In this document: in pieces, positions 6,083 to 13,981 of the stretch | Numbering within the stretch: position 1 is the stretch's first letter | How the letters are laid out: every line of letters starts with the position of its first letter | DNA from: DATMQA01 sp035566895 | GTDB lineage: Bacteria > Verrucomicrobiota > Verrucomicrobiia > Limisphaerales > UBA8199 | DNA length: 25,288 nucleotides | Assembly (NCBI GenBank): GCA_035566895.1 | Contig: DATMQA010000061.1 | Location: 1 to 25,288, forward strand | Direction: 5' to 3' | Program-made: the position numbers and the translations under genes | The notes under the pieces: generated by a model | Told to the model about the DNA's origin: nothing | The model's database searches: none | Seen by the model: the letters and a program-made list of their open reading frames with translations, nothing else

Positions 6083-7915
6083 TCACTCCGGCTGAATCCA
6101 CTTCGAGTAAGCGCGGGGTCCAAAGTACTTATAGCGCCGGCTCTCGTTGGTCGTTCCCGACACGAGGCAGTGGATGAAGCCGTTTCGTTCGACCTGCACG
6201 GTATGGAAGATTTTTTTCTCCGGGTTCTCTTTGAGGAGAAACTGAATCCGGCCATCGAGCGCAGAAAACCGCTGGAACCCGGCGTCGGCCCGGCTGGCGA
6301 ACGTGAAAACGTCTGCCAGGTCACGTTGCATTTCGTGGCTCTTGCCCCAGGTGCCTCCCGCGGCGCTGACAAACGGTTTGCCATCGAGGAGCGCGACCGC
6401 ATCGTTGTAGGCAAGCACGCAGAGGAAGTGGCGAGCACTGGCCTTGAGCCATGCCGCCAGCTTGTCTTTGTGGCCCAGCTTCGAGTCGTAAGCGTAGTTG
6501 CTGTCGAGAAAAGCCAGACGCACAACATCGTCGGGGATGGTTTCGAGCGCGTTCAGGTAACCGAAAAGCAAGCTGCCGCCGCCGCTATGGCCGCTGAGAG
6601 CGATTTCGAGCTCGCGCCCGGCAAAACTGTTTTTCACCTTCTCTATGATTTCGGGGATAGGCTTATCGCCATACTTTTTGCGCCAGGCGGGCCAGCTCTT
6701 CAGGGTGTTTTCGAGGCAGGCGACCACAATGAGCCGGTCCGGGACAAGCTCGCGCAGAAACCGGGTCTGGGCGCCGATGTGCTGGATGTCGTAATGCCAA
6801 TCTTCTCCGGGCTTCAACTGTTTGCCGATGGTCTGCCCGGTCGTGTTGCCGTTGGGCAGCGCATAGAAAATAAGCAGGAGCTTTTTTTGGGGTTTGAGGG
6901 GTTGCTCGGCCGGCTCGTTGACCTGGATTCTTACTTCCGGAGCAAAGGAGAACGACGCGGTGCGCTCGTTGAACAGGCGGTTTGTTTGAAAAAGCAGCGC
7001 AGTGGTTGGCGGGTGGGGCCCCTGCCCTGCTTTCAGCGGCGGCAGCGCATTGGTTGGGTAGCGCGGATTGGCAAGGGGCCCCTCATCGCTCAGCAACCCG
7101 GCGAGAGAAGGGTCGGCCAGGACTGAGGCAACACTGGTCGTCCGGCCATTGACCAGCATCTGCTGTTGGACGAGCCGTGAGCACTGGCTGTAATCCACCC
7201 AGGCTGCGGTGTGGCCGAGGTAGAGCGGTTGAATCGGCAGTCCGTTGGTTTTGTGCCAGCCATAAATCGCCACCTTGCCAGGCGCTGTGGCCAGCTTCGC
7301 GGAAAGGACCACATCTTTCTTGTGCCCGGCGACCAGGGCGCCGAGAGGATGGGCCGCCAACTGCTCTGTGCGTTGCGTTCGCACGCTGGCGTTGTGCTGA
7401 CGAAAAATTTCGCTGGTCGTCATGGCCGGGCTGGGAGGAATCGGCAAGGGAGAGAGCTTGACCGGAGCGGCGGCGTAGATGTCATCGACCATCTTACGCG
7501 TCGGCAAGGAGCAGTTCAGCGCATCGGCGATTCTCTGGGTGGTGTTGGGTGAAATAGGTGTCAGGAGGTAATCTGCATCCGAGCCGATGGCCAGGTAATC
7601 GGGCGTGACAAAGAACGTGGCGGTGTTGGTGCAACCGGCGAAAACATTGATGACCTGGACCGGACAAAGATGGCGCAGGAACGGCGGGATATTTCCGGAG
7701 GTGATTTGGGAGAGGATTTCGGTTTCGCGGGTTTCGAGGTCGAGCGGGGCGATCTGTTCGGCGAATTCAGTGCCGGTCGGAGCGTGAGCGGGGCGCTCGG
7801 GCAGAGGGAGGGTTTGAGCGCCAGCAGGAAGCAGGAACAGCAACAAGGGAATCAGATTCAGTATGGCGGTCCGGCGGTTGCGGTTCCACAAACCAAGCGC
7901 GCGGCAGCCGTTCAT
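6083..7915 (-). CDS. Large exported alpha/beta-hydrolase-like protein
   Basis: This 610-residue protein has an N-terminal signal peptide (basic start, then LIPLLLFLLPAGA, about residues 20-33). The N-terminal half has no recognised domain, but contains repeated Pro-rich stretches and a WVDYSQCSRLV segment. The C-terminal part from about 350 looks like an alpha/beta hydrolase. It has a LLLIFYALPNG strand (resembling the oxyanion strand), then a nucleophile elbow GHSGGGS with the putative catalytic Ser at 444. Later Asp (LAFLDSNYA) and His (a FIHCLV segment near the end) residues could complete a triad. The ATG lies 5 bases after the metG stop, with a GGAG site about 11 bases upstream inside metG, so the two are probably cotranscribed. 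The substrate is unknown. Confidence 0.7.
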   Translation of the reverse strand: MNGCRALGLWNRNRRTAILNLIPLLLFLLPAGAQTLPLPERPAHAPTGTEFAEQIAPLDLETRETEILSQITSGNIPPFLRHLCPVQVINVFAGCTNTATFFVTPDYLAIGSDADYLLTPISPNTTQRIADALNCSLPTRKMVDDIYAAAPVKLSPLPIPPSPAMTTSEIFRQHNASVRTQRTEQLAAHPLGALVAGHKKDVVLSAKLATAPGKVAIYGWHKTNGLPIQPLYLGHTAAWVDYSQCSRLVQQQMLVNGRTTSVASVLADPSLAGLLSDEGPLANPRYPTNALPPLKAGQGPHPPTTALLFQTNRLFNERTASFSFAPEVRIQVNEPAEQPLKPQKKLLLIFYALPNGNTTGQTIGKQLKPGEDWHYDIQHIGAQTRFLRELVPDRLIVVACLENTLKSWPAWRKKYGDKPIPEIIEKVKNSFAGRELEIALSGHSGGGSLLFGYLNALETIPDDVVRLAFLDSNYAYDSKLGHKDKLAAWLKASARHFLCVLAYNDAVALLDGKPFVSAAGGTWGKSHEMQRDLADVFTFASRADAGFQRFSALDGRIQFLLKENPEKKIFHTVQVERNGFIHCLVSGTTNESRRYKYFGPRAYSKWIQPE

Positions 7916-7920
7916 GGGGC

Positions 7921-9477
7921 TCAGGGCTCCTTCCGCGGGAAAAGTGGCGCGGGTGTGCCGATGGCATGGCCGGGGACAAGCCCGCCCCAGCGGGCCGCGT
8001 CGGACCTGTCAGGCGGGCCGGCCAGGCCGAGTTGCGAGTAAATGCGGATTGCGGTTCCAGGCAGGAACGGCCAGAGCAATACGGCCAGGATGCGGGAGAC
8101 CTCCGCCAGATTGTAGAGGACTTCATCCAGGCGCTCGGCCTGGGACGGGTCTTTGGCAAGCCTGAATGGCGCGGTGTGGTCCACATACTGGTTGGCGCGT
8201 GTGACCAGGGACCAAATGGATTGGAGCGCGGCTTGCAGTTGGTTAGCCTGCAACGATGACTGTGTCTGCTCGATGATCTTCCCGGCCTCGACCGCGAGCT
8301 CACTGGAGATGCGCGGCACGATGCCATTGCGGTAGCGTTTGAGCATCGAGAGGGAGCGATTGACCAGATTGCCCAAGCCGTTGGCCAACTCGGACGAATA
8401 ACGCGCCTGGAATCCGGCGTCGGTCCAATTGCCATCGGCGCCGATATCGAGCTCGCGGAGCACATAAAAGCGGAACGCATCCAGACCCCATTCGTCAATG
8501 ACACTCACCGGGTCCACGACGTTTCCGGTGCTCTTGCTCATCTTTTCACCGTCCTTTTGCCACCAGCCATGCACCAGGATTTGTTTCGGCAGTTGGGCAT
8601 CCATCGCCTTGAGCATGATCGGCCAATAGACGGCATGGAATTTCACGATGTCCTTCCCGACGACATGGATGTCGGCGGGCCACAATTCGGGTGCAGAGTG
8701 CGAAGTGGGGAGTGGAGAATGAAGCGCGCTGGGCACTCCGGGATCGCCGAGAGCGGCGGGGATGGTGATATAATTGGCCAGCGCATCGAACCAGACGTAA
8801 TTCACATAATTGGCATCGAACGGCAGGGGAATGCCCCAATTTAGTCGCGCCACGGGGCGGCTAATGCATAAATCCTCGAGCACGTTGTTCTTGAGGAAGC
8901 CGAGCACCTCATTGCGACGGGTCGCGGGCGCGACAAAGGAGGGATGCTGTTCGATATAGTCGATCAACCACTGCTGATGGTCCTTGAGCTTGAAATAGTA
9001 ATTTTCCTCTTCCAGGCGGATCACTTCTCCGTACGCCGGTTCGAATGTGCCGTCGGGGAGGCGATCTTTCTCGGTGAGGAAAGTCTCCTCTTTAGTGGAG
9101 TAGAAGCCTTCGTACATCGCCTTGTAAAATTGGCCCTTGGCATAAAGGGCGGAGAGAATTCTCTGAACCATCTCTTTGTGGCGGGGCTGGGTGGTGCGGA
9201 CGAAATCGTCGTTCGTGAGCTCCAGTTTGGCGGCAAACTTCTGCCAGACGGCCGCCAACTCGTCGCAATAGGCCTGGGGGTTCTTGCCTTCGGCCAGAGC
9301 CGCCTGCTGGACCTTCTGGCCGTGCTCATCCAGGCCGGTCAAAAAAAACGCCGGTAGCCCCAGGCTCCGGCGCGAGCGCACGATGACGTCGGCGACCACT
9401 TTTTCGTAAGCGTGGCCGAGGTGCGGCTGGCCGTTGACGTAATCGATGGCGGTGGTGATGTAAAAACGCTTGCTCAT
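7921..9477 (-). CDS. metG: Methionine--tRNA ligase
   Basis: This class I aminoacyl-tRNA synthetase charges tRNA-Met with methionine in the cytoplasm. The N-terminus MSKRFYITTAIDYVNGQPHL leads into the HIGH-type motif HLGH (19-22). The KMSKS loop is intact at 312-316 (GEKMSKSTGNVV). FDANYVNYVWFDAL and WPADIHVVGKDI are standard catalytic blocks. The usual CxxC zinc knuckle is replaced by FYSTKEETFL, as in zinc-free MetRS types. At 518 residues it lacks the C-terminal tRNA-binding (Trbp111-like) domain. The frame stays open upstream to 9852, but homology starts at the ATG at 9477 and the extension is repeat-derived spacer. An insertion at about residues 251-262 is encoded by a 7-bp repeat tract. 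Confidence 0.95.
   Translation of the reverse strand: MSKRFYITTAIDYVNGQPHLGHAYEKVVADVIVRSRRSLGLPAFFLTGLDEHGQKVQQAALAEGKNPQAYCDELAAVWQKFAAKLELTNDDFVRTTQPRHKEMVQRILSALYAKGQFYKAMYEGFYSTKEETFLTEKDRLPDGTFEPAYGEVIRLEEENYYFKLKDHQQWLIDYIEQHPSFVAPATRRNEVLGFLKNNVLEDLCISRPVARLNWGIPLPFDANYVNYVWFDALANYITIPAALGDPGVPSALHSPLPTSHSAPELWPADIHVVGKDIVKFHAVYWPIMLKAMDAQLPKQILVHGWWQKDGEKMSKSTGNVVDPVSVIDEWGLDAFRFYVLRELDIGADGNWTDAGFQARYSSELANGLGNLVNRSLSMLKRYRNGIVPRISSELAVEAGKIIEQTQSSLQANQLQAALQSIWSLVTRANQYVDHTAPFRLAKDPSQAERLDEVLYNLAEVSRILAVLLWPFLPGTAIRIYSQLGLAGPPDRSDAARWGGLVPGHAIGTPAPLFPRKEP
8691..8725 (-). repeat. Degenerate 7-bp tandem repeat inside metG
   Basis: Five heptamers lie end to end: GTGCAGA, GTGCGAA, GTGGGGA, GTGGAGA, ATGAAGC. 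They sit within the metG frame and encode, on the minus strand, a Ser/Pro/His-rich segment (HSPLPTSHSAPE) between the conserved FDAL and WPADIH blocks. Thirty-five bases is not a multiple of three, yet the frame is intact, so flanking bases must compensate. Confidence 0.75.
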
Positions 9478-9525
9478 CTCCGCGGAACTGTGGCGAACCG
9501 CGGGGAGATTGGCAAGACCGGCAGC

Positions 9526-9700
9526 AAGAGAGGGAGGGAGTGATGGGGAATCGAGTGGTGGAGTGATGAGGCAACGGATAAGTGGATTACTGAACTGCCT
9601 GGAGTCGCGGAGCCGGGATGGCCCATGATTCCCACTCACGATCGATCTTCCAAATTCCAACCCTCCGATATTCCAGCTTTCGATCACTCCGTTCTTCTGA
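9526..9700. repeat. Degenerate repeats in the metG/CLC divergent spacer
   Basis: GAGTGATG occurs at 9538-9545 and 9561-9568, within G-rich words such as GAGGGAGGGAG and GTGGTGGAGTGA. The inverted word ATCACTCC occurs at 9683-9690. In between are TTCCAA, ATTCCAAC and ATTCCAGC words (9649-9676). The 258-base spacer between the two divergent starts is therefore largely low-complexity repeat rather than coding sequence. Confidence 0.5.
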
Positions 9701-9723
9701 CTCGTCAAATCCTGATTCTTCCG

Positions 9724-9729
9724 TAACAT
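9724..9729 (+). promoter_or_regulatory. Candidate -10 element of a leaderless transcript (CLC gene)
   Basis: TAACAT ends exactly 6 bases before the GTG start at 9736. No Shine-Dalgarno is present. The same TANNNT-N6-start arrangement precedes four other genes in the window. No good -35 was found. Confidence 0.45.
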
Positions 9730-9735
9730 TGCGCT

Positions 9736-11559
9736 GTGCCGTTCTTGAGGGACACGAAGCTGGTCGGAGATGTGCGCCAGTATTTCCGGCGCCATTGGCA
9801 GCGTGCGCTGCGGATTCGCGAGAAGCTCCGATTCAGCGAGGAGGCGTTTCATTTAGTATTGGCGGGCGGGGTGGGGGTGATTGGCGGTCTGGTCAACCTG
9901 TTCTTTTATTATGCGACGGAGAAGGTGACGGGCCTGTTTCTGCGTCATTCAGGCCGGCCGGAGGAAGTGGCCGAACGAATCGTTGAATGGCAGCGCGTAC
10001 TCACACCCACTCTGGGCGGGTTGTGCGCCGGGCTGGTCTTGTATTGGGGTTTGCGGCTGGCGGGTCCGCAGCGCTCGACCAACCTGCTGGAGGTGGTAGT
10101 GGCCGGTGATGGCCGGTTGCCTTTGCGCAATGGCCTCATCAAATTTCTTTCCTCGTTGATCACGATTGGGTCGGGCGGCTCGATTGGGCGCGAGGGCGGT
10201 ATCGTGCAATTGTCAGCGACCCTGGCCTCCAAATGGGGCCAAATCGCCAAATGGCATCCCTACCGGCTGCGACTGCTGGTCGGCTGCGGGGCGGCTTCTG
10301 GCATTGCCGCGGCCTACAACGCGCCCATCTCCGGCGCCGTATTCGCGGGGCTGATCGTTCTGGGCAATTTCTCGATGAACCTCTTTGCTCCGCTGGTGTT
10401 CGCGTCGGTAGTTGCGGCCATGGTCTCGCGGAGTTTCTTCAGCATAGCTCCCTGGTACACCGTACCCCGGTTCGATTTTACCAGGATCACGCAGCTACCC
10501 TGGTTTTTGTTCCTGGGAATACTGGCCGGCGCGATGGGCACAGGCTTTTTGAAGCTGCTGGGCCATGCCGAAACTTTGTTCAAACGACTGCAAGTGCCGA
10601 TTTACCTGCGCCTCGCGGCTGGTGGGCTAATCGTGGGCCTGCTGGCATTGCAGTTCCCCGGGGTCTGGGGCAACGGCTACGTGATTACGAATCGCATCCT
10701 GGTTGGTGACTATCCTGAGAAGCTCCCCGGGTTGCTGTTCCTGGCGGCCCTGTTCCTGGCGAAACTCATCGCGACGCTGGCCACGGTCGGTTCGGGGGCG
10801 GTCGGGGGCGTCTTTACGCCCACGCTGTTTCTCGGCGCGGGGCTGGGTGCGGTTTTTGGGTTGGGCCTGCAGGAAATCCACATCGCGACCGAGCTGCCGG
10901 TAGCCGTCTTCGCTTTAGTGGGCATGGGCAGCATGCTTTCCGCGACCACCCGCTCGCCCTTGCTGGCTATCATCATGATCTTTGAAATCTCGTTGGATTA
11001 CTCGGTGCTGCCGCCGCTCATGCTGGCGTGTGTGGTTTCGGTCCTGGTCGCGCGGCGGCTGCATCCAGAATCGATTTACACCGAGCCGCTGCGGCGCAAG
11101 GGTTTGACGGTTTCGCAGGAGGCGACGGCGTCCGAAGCCGCAACCGAGCGGACCGTGGGCGACATCATGCGCGCCCCGGTGGCGCCGGTGCGTGAAACCG
11201 CGATGCTCGGGGAGATCGCCAACCGCTTCCTGACCAGCGCCAATAATTTCCTGCCGGTGGTTGATACGAAAGGTCAAATGGTCGGACTCGTCGCGCTGCA
11301 GGATTTAAAGGAGCACCTCGGCTCCGGAGACCAGGTGTTGGGAGTAATCGCCTATGATATCATGCGGCCGCCCCCGGCATGCGTCACCCCCAATCAACGG
11401 TTGCTTGAGGTGCTGCCGGTGGTATTGGCCAGCGAGCAGCGGAACATCCCCGTGGTGAGCACGCTGAAGGAGAACCGGTTGGTCGGCGCGCTGGTGCGTG
11501 CCGAGGTGCTGGGAATCTTCTCGGAAGTGATTGCGGCCAGCCGCAAGACGGAAAGCTGA
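9736..11559 (+). CDS. CLC-family chloride channel/transporter with C-terminal CBS pair
   Basis: This 607-residue inner-membrane protein has the CLC core at about 38-450 and two CBS domains at about 470-605. Conserved CLC motifs are GSGGSIGREGG at 146-155, which contains the gating glutamate E153, and the GxFxP selectivity motif in GGVFTPTLFLGAG (about 354-366). The intracellular 'proton glutamate' pair found after NAPxxG in exchangers such as E. coli ClcA is absent. After NAPISG (195-200) those positions are Leu206 and Ile207. This hints at channel-like or uncoupled transport, by inference. CBS pairs usually bind adenine nucleotides and modulate transport. The GTG start is supported by TAACAT six bases upstream. 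Convergent with the surface-glycan operon. Confidence 0.92.
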   Translation: MPFLRDTKLVGDVRQYFRRHWQRALRIREKLRFSEEAFHLVLAGGVGVIGGLVNLFFYYATEKVTGLFLRHSGRPEEVAERIVEWQRVLTPTLGGLCAGLVLYWGLRLAGPQRSTNLLEVVVAGDGRLPLRNGLIKFLSSLITIGSGGSIGREGGIVQLSATLASKWGQIAKWHPYRLRLLVGCGAASGIAAAYNAPISGAVFAGLIVLGNFSMNLFAPLVFASVVAAMVSRSFFSIAPWYTVPRFDFTRITQLPWFLFLGILAGAMGTGFLKLLGHAETLFKRLQVPIYLRLAAGGLIVGLLALQFPGVWGNGYVITNRILVGDYPEKLPGLLFLAALFLAKLIATLATVGSGAVGGVFTPTLFLGAGLGAVFGLGLQEIHIATELPVAVFALVGMGSMLSATTRSPLLAIIMIFEISLDYSVLPPLMLACVVSVLVARRLHPESIYTEPLRRKGLTVSQEATASEAATERTVGDIMRAPVAPVRETAMLGEIANRFLTSANNFLPVVDTKGQMVGLVALQDLKEHLGSGDQVLGVIAYDIMRPPPACVTPNQRLLEVLPVVLASEQRNIPVVSTLKENRLVGALVRAEVLGIFSEVIAASRKTES

Positions 11560-11593
11560 CCGTTTGGGAAGTGCGGGGGGACGGTAGTTGAAA

Positions 11594-11650
11594 GGGTTAA
11601 ATGGGATAACTGGGTTAATTAGGTTAATTGAGTTAAAATGGGTTAAATGG
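11594..11650. repeat. Degenerate 9-bp tandem repeat tract
   Basis: The units are GGGTTAAAT, GGGATAACT, GGGTTAATT, AGGTTAATT, GAGTTAAAAT, GGGTTAAAT. Reverse-complement words (CCTCATTTAACTCC, then CTTCAACCC) occur at 11709-11730. Tract and inverted copies could fold as a large loose hairpin between the convergent CLC and WecA-like genes. Similar words occur at 1452-1495. Confidence 0.75.
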
Positions 11651-11739
11651 TCGAACCCGTTGTTTAGCCTGCTCATCGGCAAGCTACTCACTCCATCTAA
11701 TATTTTTACCTCATTTAACTCCTTCAACCCTGTGACGAA

Positions 11740-12789
11740 CTAGCAGAAGCACACGAGCGCCCCGAGAGCCGCCGCTGCGAGCCAAAGGACCAAGACCGCC
11801 TGTGTGCGGGTTAGACCCAGGCGGACGAGCCGATGGGAAAGGTGGTTAGTGTCTCCGACGTAAAACGGCCGGCTATTCCGCCACCGGAAAAGTACCACCT
11901 GGAACATATCCAGCAACGGCACTGCCAAGACCAGCAGCGGGATCAGCACCGCCCATTTGCGTGGGTGGCGCGGGGTGTAAAAGTGGGGCAGAATCGCCAA
12001 CACCGCCAGCAGATAGCCGATGAGGTGGCTGCCGGCGTCCCCAAGGAAGGCGACCGCCCGAGGAAAGTTATACGGCAGAAAGCCCAGAAGTGCGCCAAAA
12101 GTCAGGAAGGCAATCAAGGCGACCAAGTATTGCCCGTCCGCGGCGGCGATGATCGCGAAGTACCACGCGCCGACCGCGCCCAACCCGGCGCAGAGGCCGT
12201 TCATATTGTCCATGAAATTGAAGGCATTAACCAGCGTCAGAATCCACAGGATAGTGATGGCGTAATGAAAGAGCTGGCTGTGAACGAAGAGCGTAATACG
12301 CGCGCCGCTGGCGGCCACCAGCGCCGCAATCAGGAATTGACCCGAAAACTTCACCCGCGGCCGCAACTCGTGTTTGTCATCCAGCCACCCTAACAGCAGC
12401 ATACCGATTGCTCCGGTCAGAATACCTGCCAGTTCCGTTCCGCGGCGGCTCAATCCATAGTGAAGGAGATACAAAGGCGGAGAGTTCAGTGGCGAAACCG
12501 CGCTCGCTGCCGGCGAAGCGTGCGGAGGCGAGCCAGGTTGCAGCGCGGCCTGATCGCTGTTCACCCACCAGAGCAGCGCGGAAGCAAAAAGCAACGGAGC
12601 CAACAACGCCGTCATGACTGCCAAACCCCCGGCCAGGGCAATGGGTTCGTCATGGATCTTTCGTTCCCCTGGCTCATCGACCAAGCCGATGCGAAGGCAC
12701 CATCTACGCCAGAGCGGCAAGGCGACCAGGGCGGTGAGACAGGCGCTGACAACTGCCAACAGATAAACGTTGAACGGAAATTCACGCAT
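11740..12789 (-). CDS. WecA/MraY-family undecaprenyl-phosphate glycosyl-1-phosphate transferase
   Basis: This polytopic inner-membrane enzyme (349 residues) transfers a sugar-1-phosphate from a UDP-sugar to undecaprenyl phosphate, the first step of many surface glycans. Family motifs are all present: LDDK (the Asp-Asp pair), NAFNFMDNMNGLCAG (in place of the usual NAxNxxDGxDGL), FLGDAGS, and the cytoplasmic GDTNHLSHRL loop. About ten hydrophobic helices are visible. A Pro/Ser/Ala-rich loop of roughly 40 residues lies between early helices, longer than usual. The ATG at 12789 overlaps the stop of the upstream glycosyltransferase (ATGCGTGA), implying translational coupling. A GTG one codon earlier is an alternative. 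Last gene of a minus-strand operon. The sugar cannot be told. Confidence 0.88.
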   Translation of the reverse strand: MREFPFNVYLLAVVSACLTALVALPLWRRWCLRIGLVDEPGERKIHDEPIALAGGLAVMTALLAPLLFASALLWWVNSDQAALQPGSPPHASPAASAVSPLNSPPLYLLHYGLSRRGTELAGILTGAIGMLLLGWLDDKHELRPRVKFSGQFLIAALVAASGARITLFVHSQLFHYAITILWILTLVNAFNFMDNMNGLCAGLGAVGAWYFAIIAAADGQYLVALIAFLTFGALLGFLPYNFPRAVAFLGDAGSHLIGYLLAVLAILPHFYTPRHPRKWAVLIPLLVLAVPLLDMFQVVLFRWRNSRPFYVGDTNHLSHRLVRLGLTRTQAVLVLWLAAAALGALVCFC

Positions 12790-13972
12790 CACGCATCAGC
12801 ATCGTGTCCCGCCGCTCGTTCTGATGTGCCAGGCGCAGATAAAGCGCGTACAGCTCCTCGACCATTTGTTCGACGCTAAACCGGCCGCGAACAAACTCAC
12901 GACCGCGCGCTCCGAGGCGGTGGCGAAGGGGTTCGTCTTTGGCCAACTGCAACAAGCGCCGGGAGAGGCCAGCGAGGTCGCCTGGCGGAACTAAAAAACC
13001 GGTCTCATCGTCACGGCAGACTTCCCTGGCACCGTCGCAATCGTACGCCACGACGGGCCGGCCCGCCGCCAGCGCCTGCGGCAGGGCCCGGGCCAACCCT
13101 TCGCGCAAGGACAAGTGCGCCACCACGTCCATAATCCCGACCCACTGCGCGACTGCGTCCGGGGCGACCAGGCCGGCGAAAATGAAATGGTTTCCCAGAC
13201 CCAGCCTGAGCGCTTGAGCTTCGAAGCGGCTCCGCCATTCGCCATCACCGATCAAAAGGAATTTAATCTGTGGACAATTCCGCACCAACCCCGGGGCGAG
13301 CCCAAAGAGGTCGTCATGACCTTTGAGGCGGGTCAGCCGGGCGATTTTGCCGACGACGATGTCCTCCGGCCCGACGCCCAGGCGCGCTCTGAACGCGGGG
13401 TCGTTTTTTGCGGAAAGAAACGGCTCGAGGCGGAAGCCGCTAAGGATTTTGGTGTATTGGTCAGGGCGTCCGATTCCGGCCTCCAGGTATTGCTCTCTCA
13501 TGGCGTCGGCGACGACCACGAAATGGGTGGTGACTTTTCCCGCGTGACGTTCGGCGGCACGAAAGACCAGGTTGGCGAGCGCACCCTGGAAAGCTCCGAA
13601 CGACGGTCCATGGACCGTATGTATGATGATCGGCACCCCGGCGCGAGCAGCGGCCAACCGCCCCAGCACACCAGCCTTGCCGCTGTGTGTATGGACGATG
13701 TCCGGCGGGCTAGCGCGAAACCGCGCCGTGAGCCGCCGCAGGGCGACCCAATCCTTCCAGGGCCGGACGGGCCGGACCAATTCAGGAAGCAAGTTCAGCC
13801 GATCCGGGTGGGTGGCAAAGAGAGGTTTCAGCGAACCTTCAGGGCCATCGCTCGGGCCGGCGAGTAAATCCACCTCCAATCCAGGCTTCTGTGCCAAACC
13901 GAGAACCGAGGCAGCGGTATTCTCCTGCGCGCCTCCGACGATCAGGCGGGTAATGACGTGGGTAACCCGCAT
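12782..13972 (-). CDS. GT4-family glycosyltransferase
   Basis: This 396-residue retaining GT-B enzyme probably adds a sugar to a lipid-linked glycan at the cytoplasmic membrane face. The N-terminal domain starts MRVTHVITRLIVGGAQEN, the typical GT4 GGAxxN glycine loop. It contains DIVHTHSGKAGVLGRLAA and a TVHG block. The C-terminal domain has GKIARLTRLKGHDDL, LLIGDG, and the donor-site motif SLREGLARALPQALAAG. In that motif, E291 is kept but the second Glu of the GT4 EX7E motif is Gln299. It starts 9 bases after the DUF2723-TPR stop and overlaps the WecA-like start by 8 bases, so the three are one transcription unit. Confidence 0.9.
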   Translation of the reverse strand: MRVTHVITRLIVGGAQENTAASVLGLAQKPGLEVDLLAGPSDGPEGSLKPLFATHPDRLNLLPELVRPVRPWKDWVALRRLTARFRASPPDIVHTHSGKAGVLGRLAAARAGVPIIIHTVHGPSFGAFQGALANLVFRAAERHAGKVTTHFVVVADAMREQYLEAGIGRPDQYTKILSGFRLEPFLSAKNDPAFRARLGVGPEDIVVGKIARLTRLKGHDDLFGLAPGLVRNCPQIKFLLIGDGEWRSRFEAQALRLGLGNHFIFAGLVAPDAVAQWVGIMDVVAHLSLREGLARALPQALAAGRPVVAYDCDGAREVCRDDETGFLVPPGDLAGLSRRLLQLAKDEPLRHRLGARGREFVRGRFSVEQMVEELYALYLRLAHQNERRDTMLMRDA

Positions 13973-13981
13973 GGCCGTGGT

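Noticed and set aside
9478..9852. N-terminal extension of metG up to 9852
   Set aside because: The added residues are encoded by repetitive spacer, overlap the divergent CLC gene and have no synthetase homology; the ATG at 9477 starts the conserved sequence.
12010..12400. Plus-strand frames opposite the WecA-like gene
   Set aside because: The minus strand encodes all WecA/MraY signature motifs; the plus frames are Arg/Gln-rich shadows.
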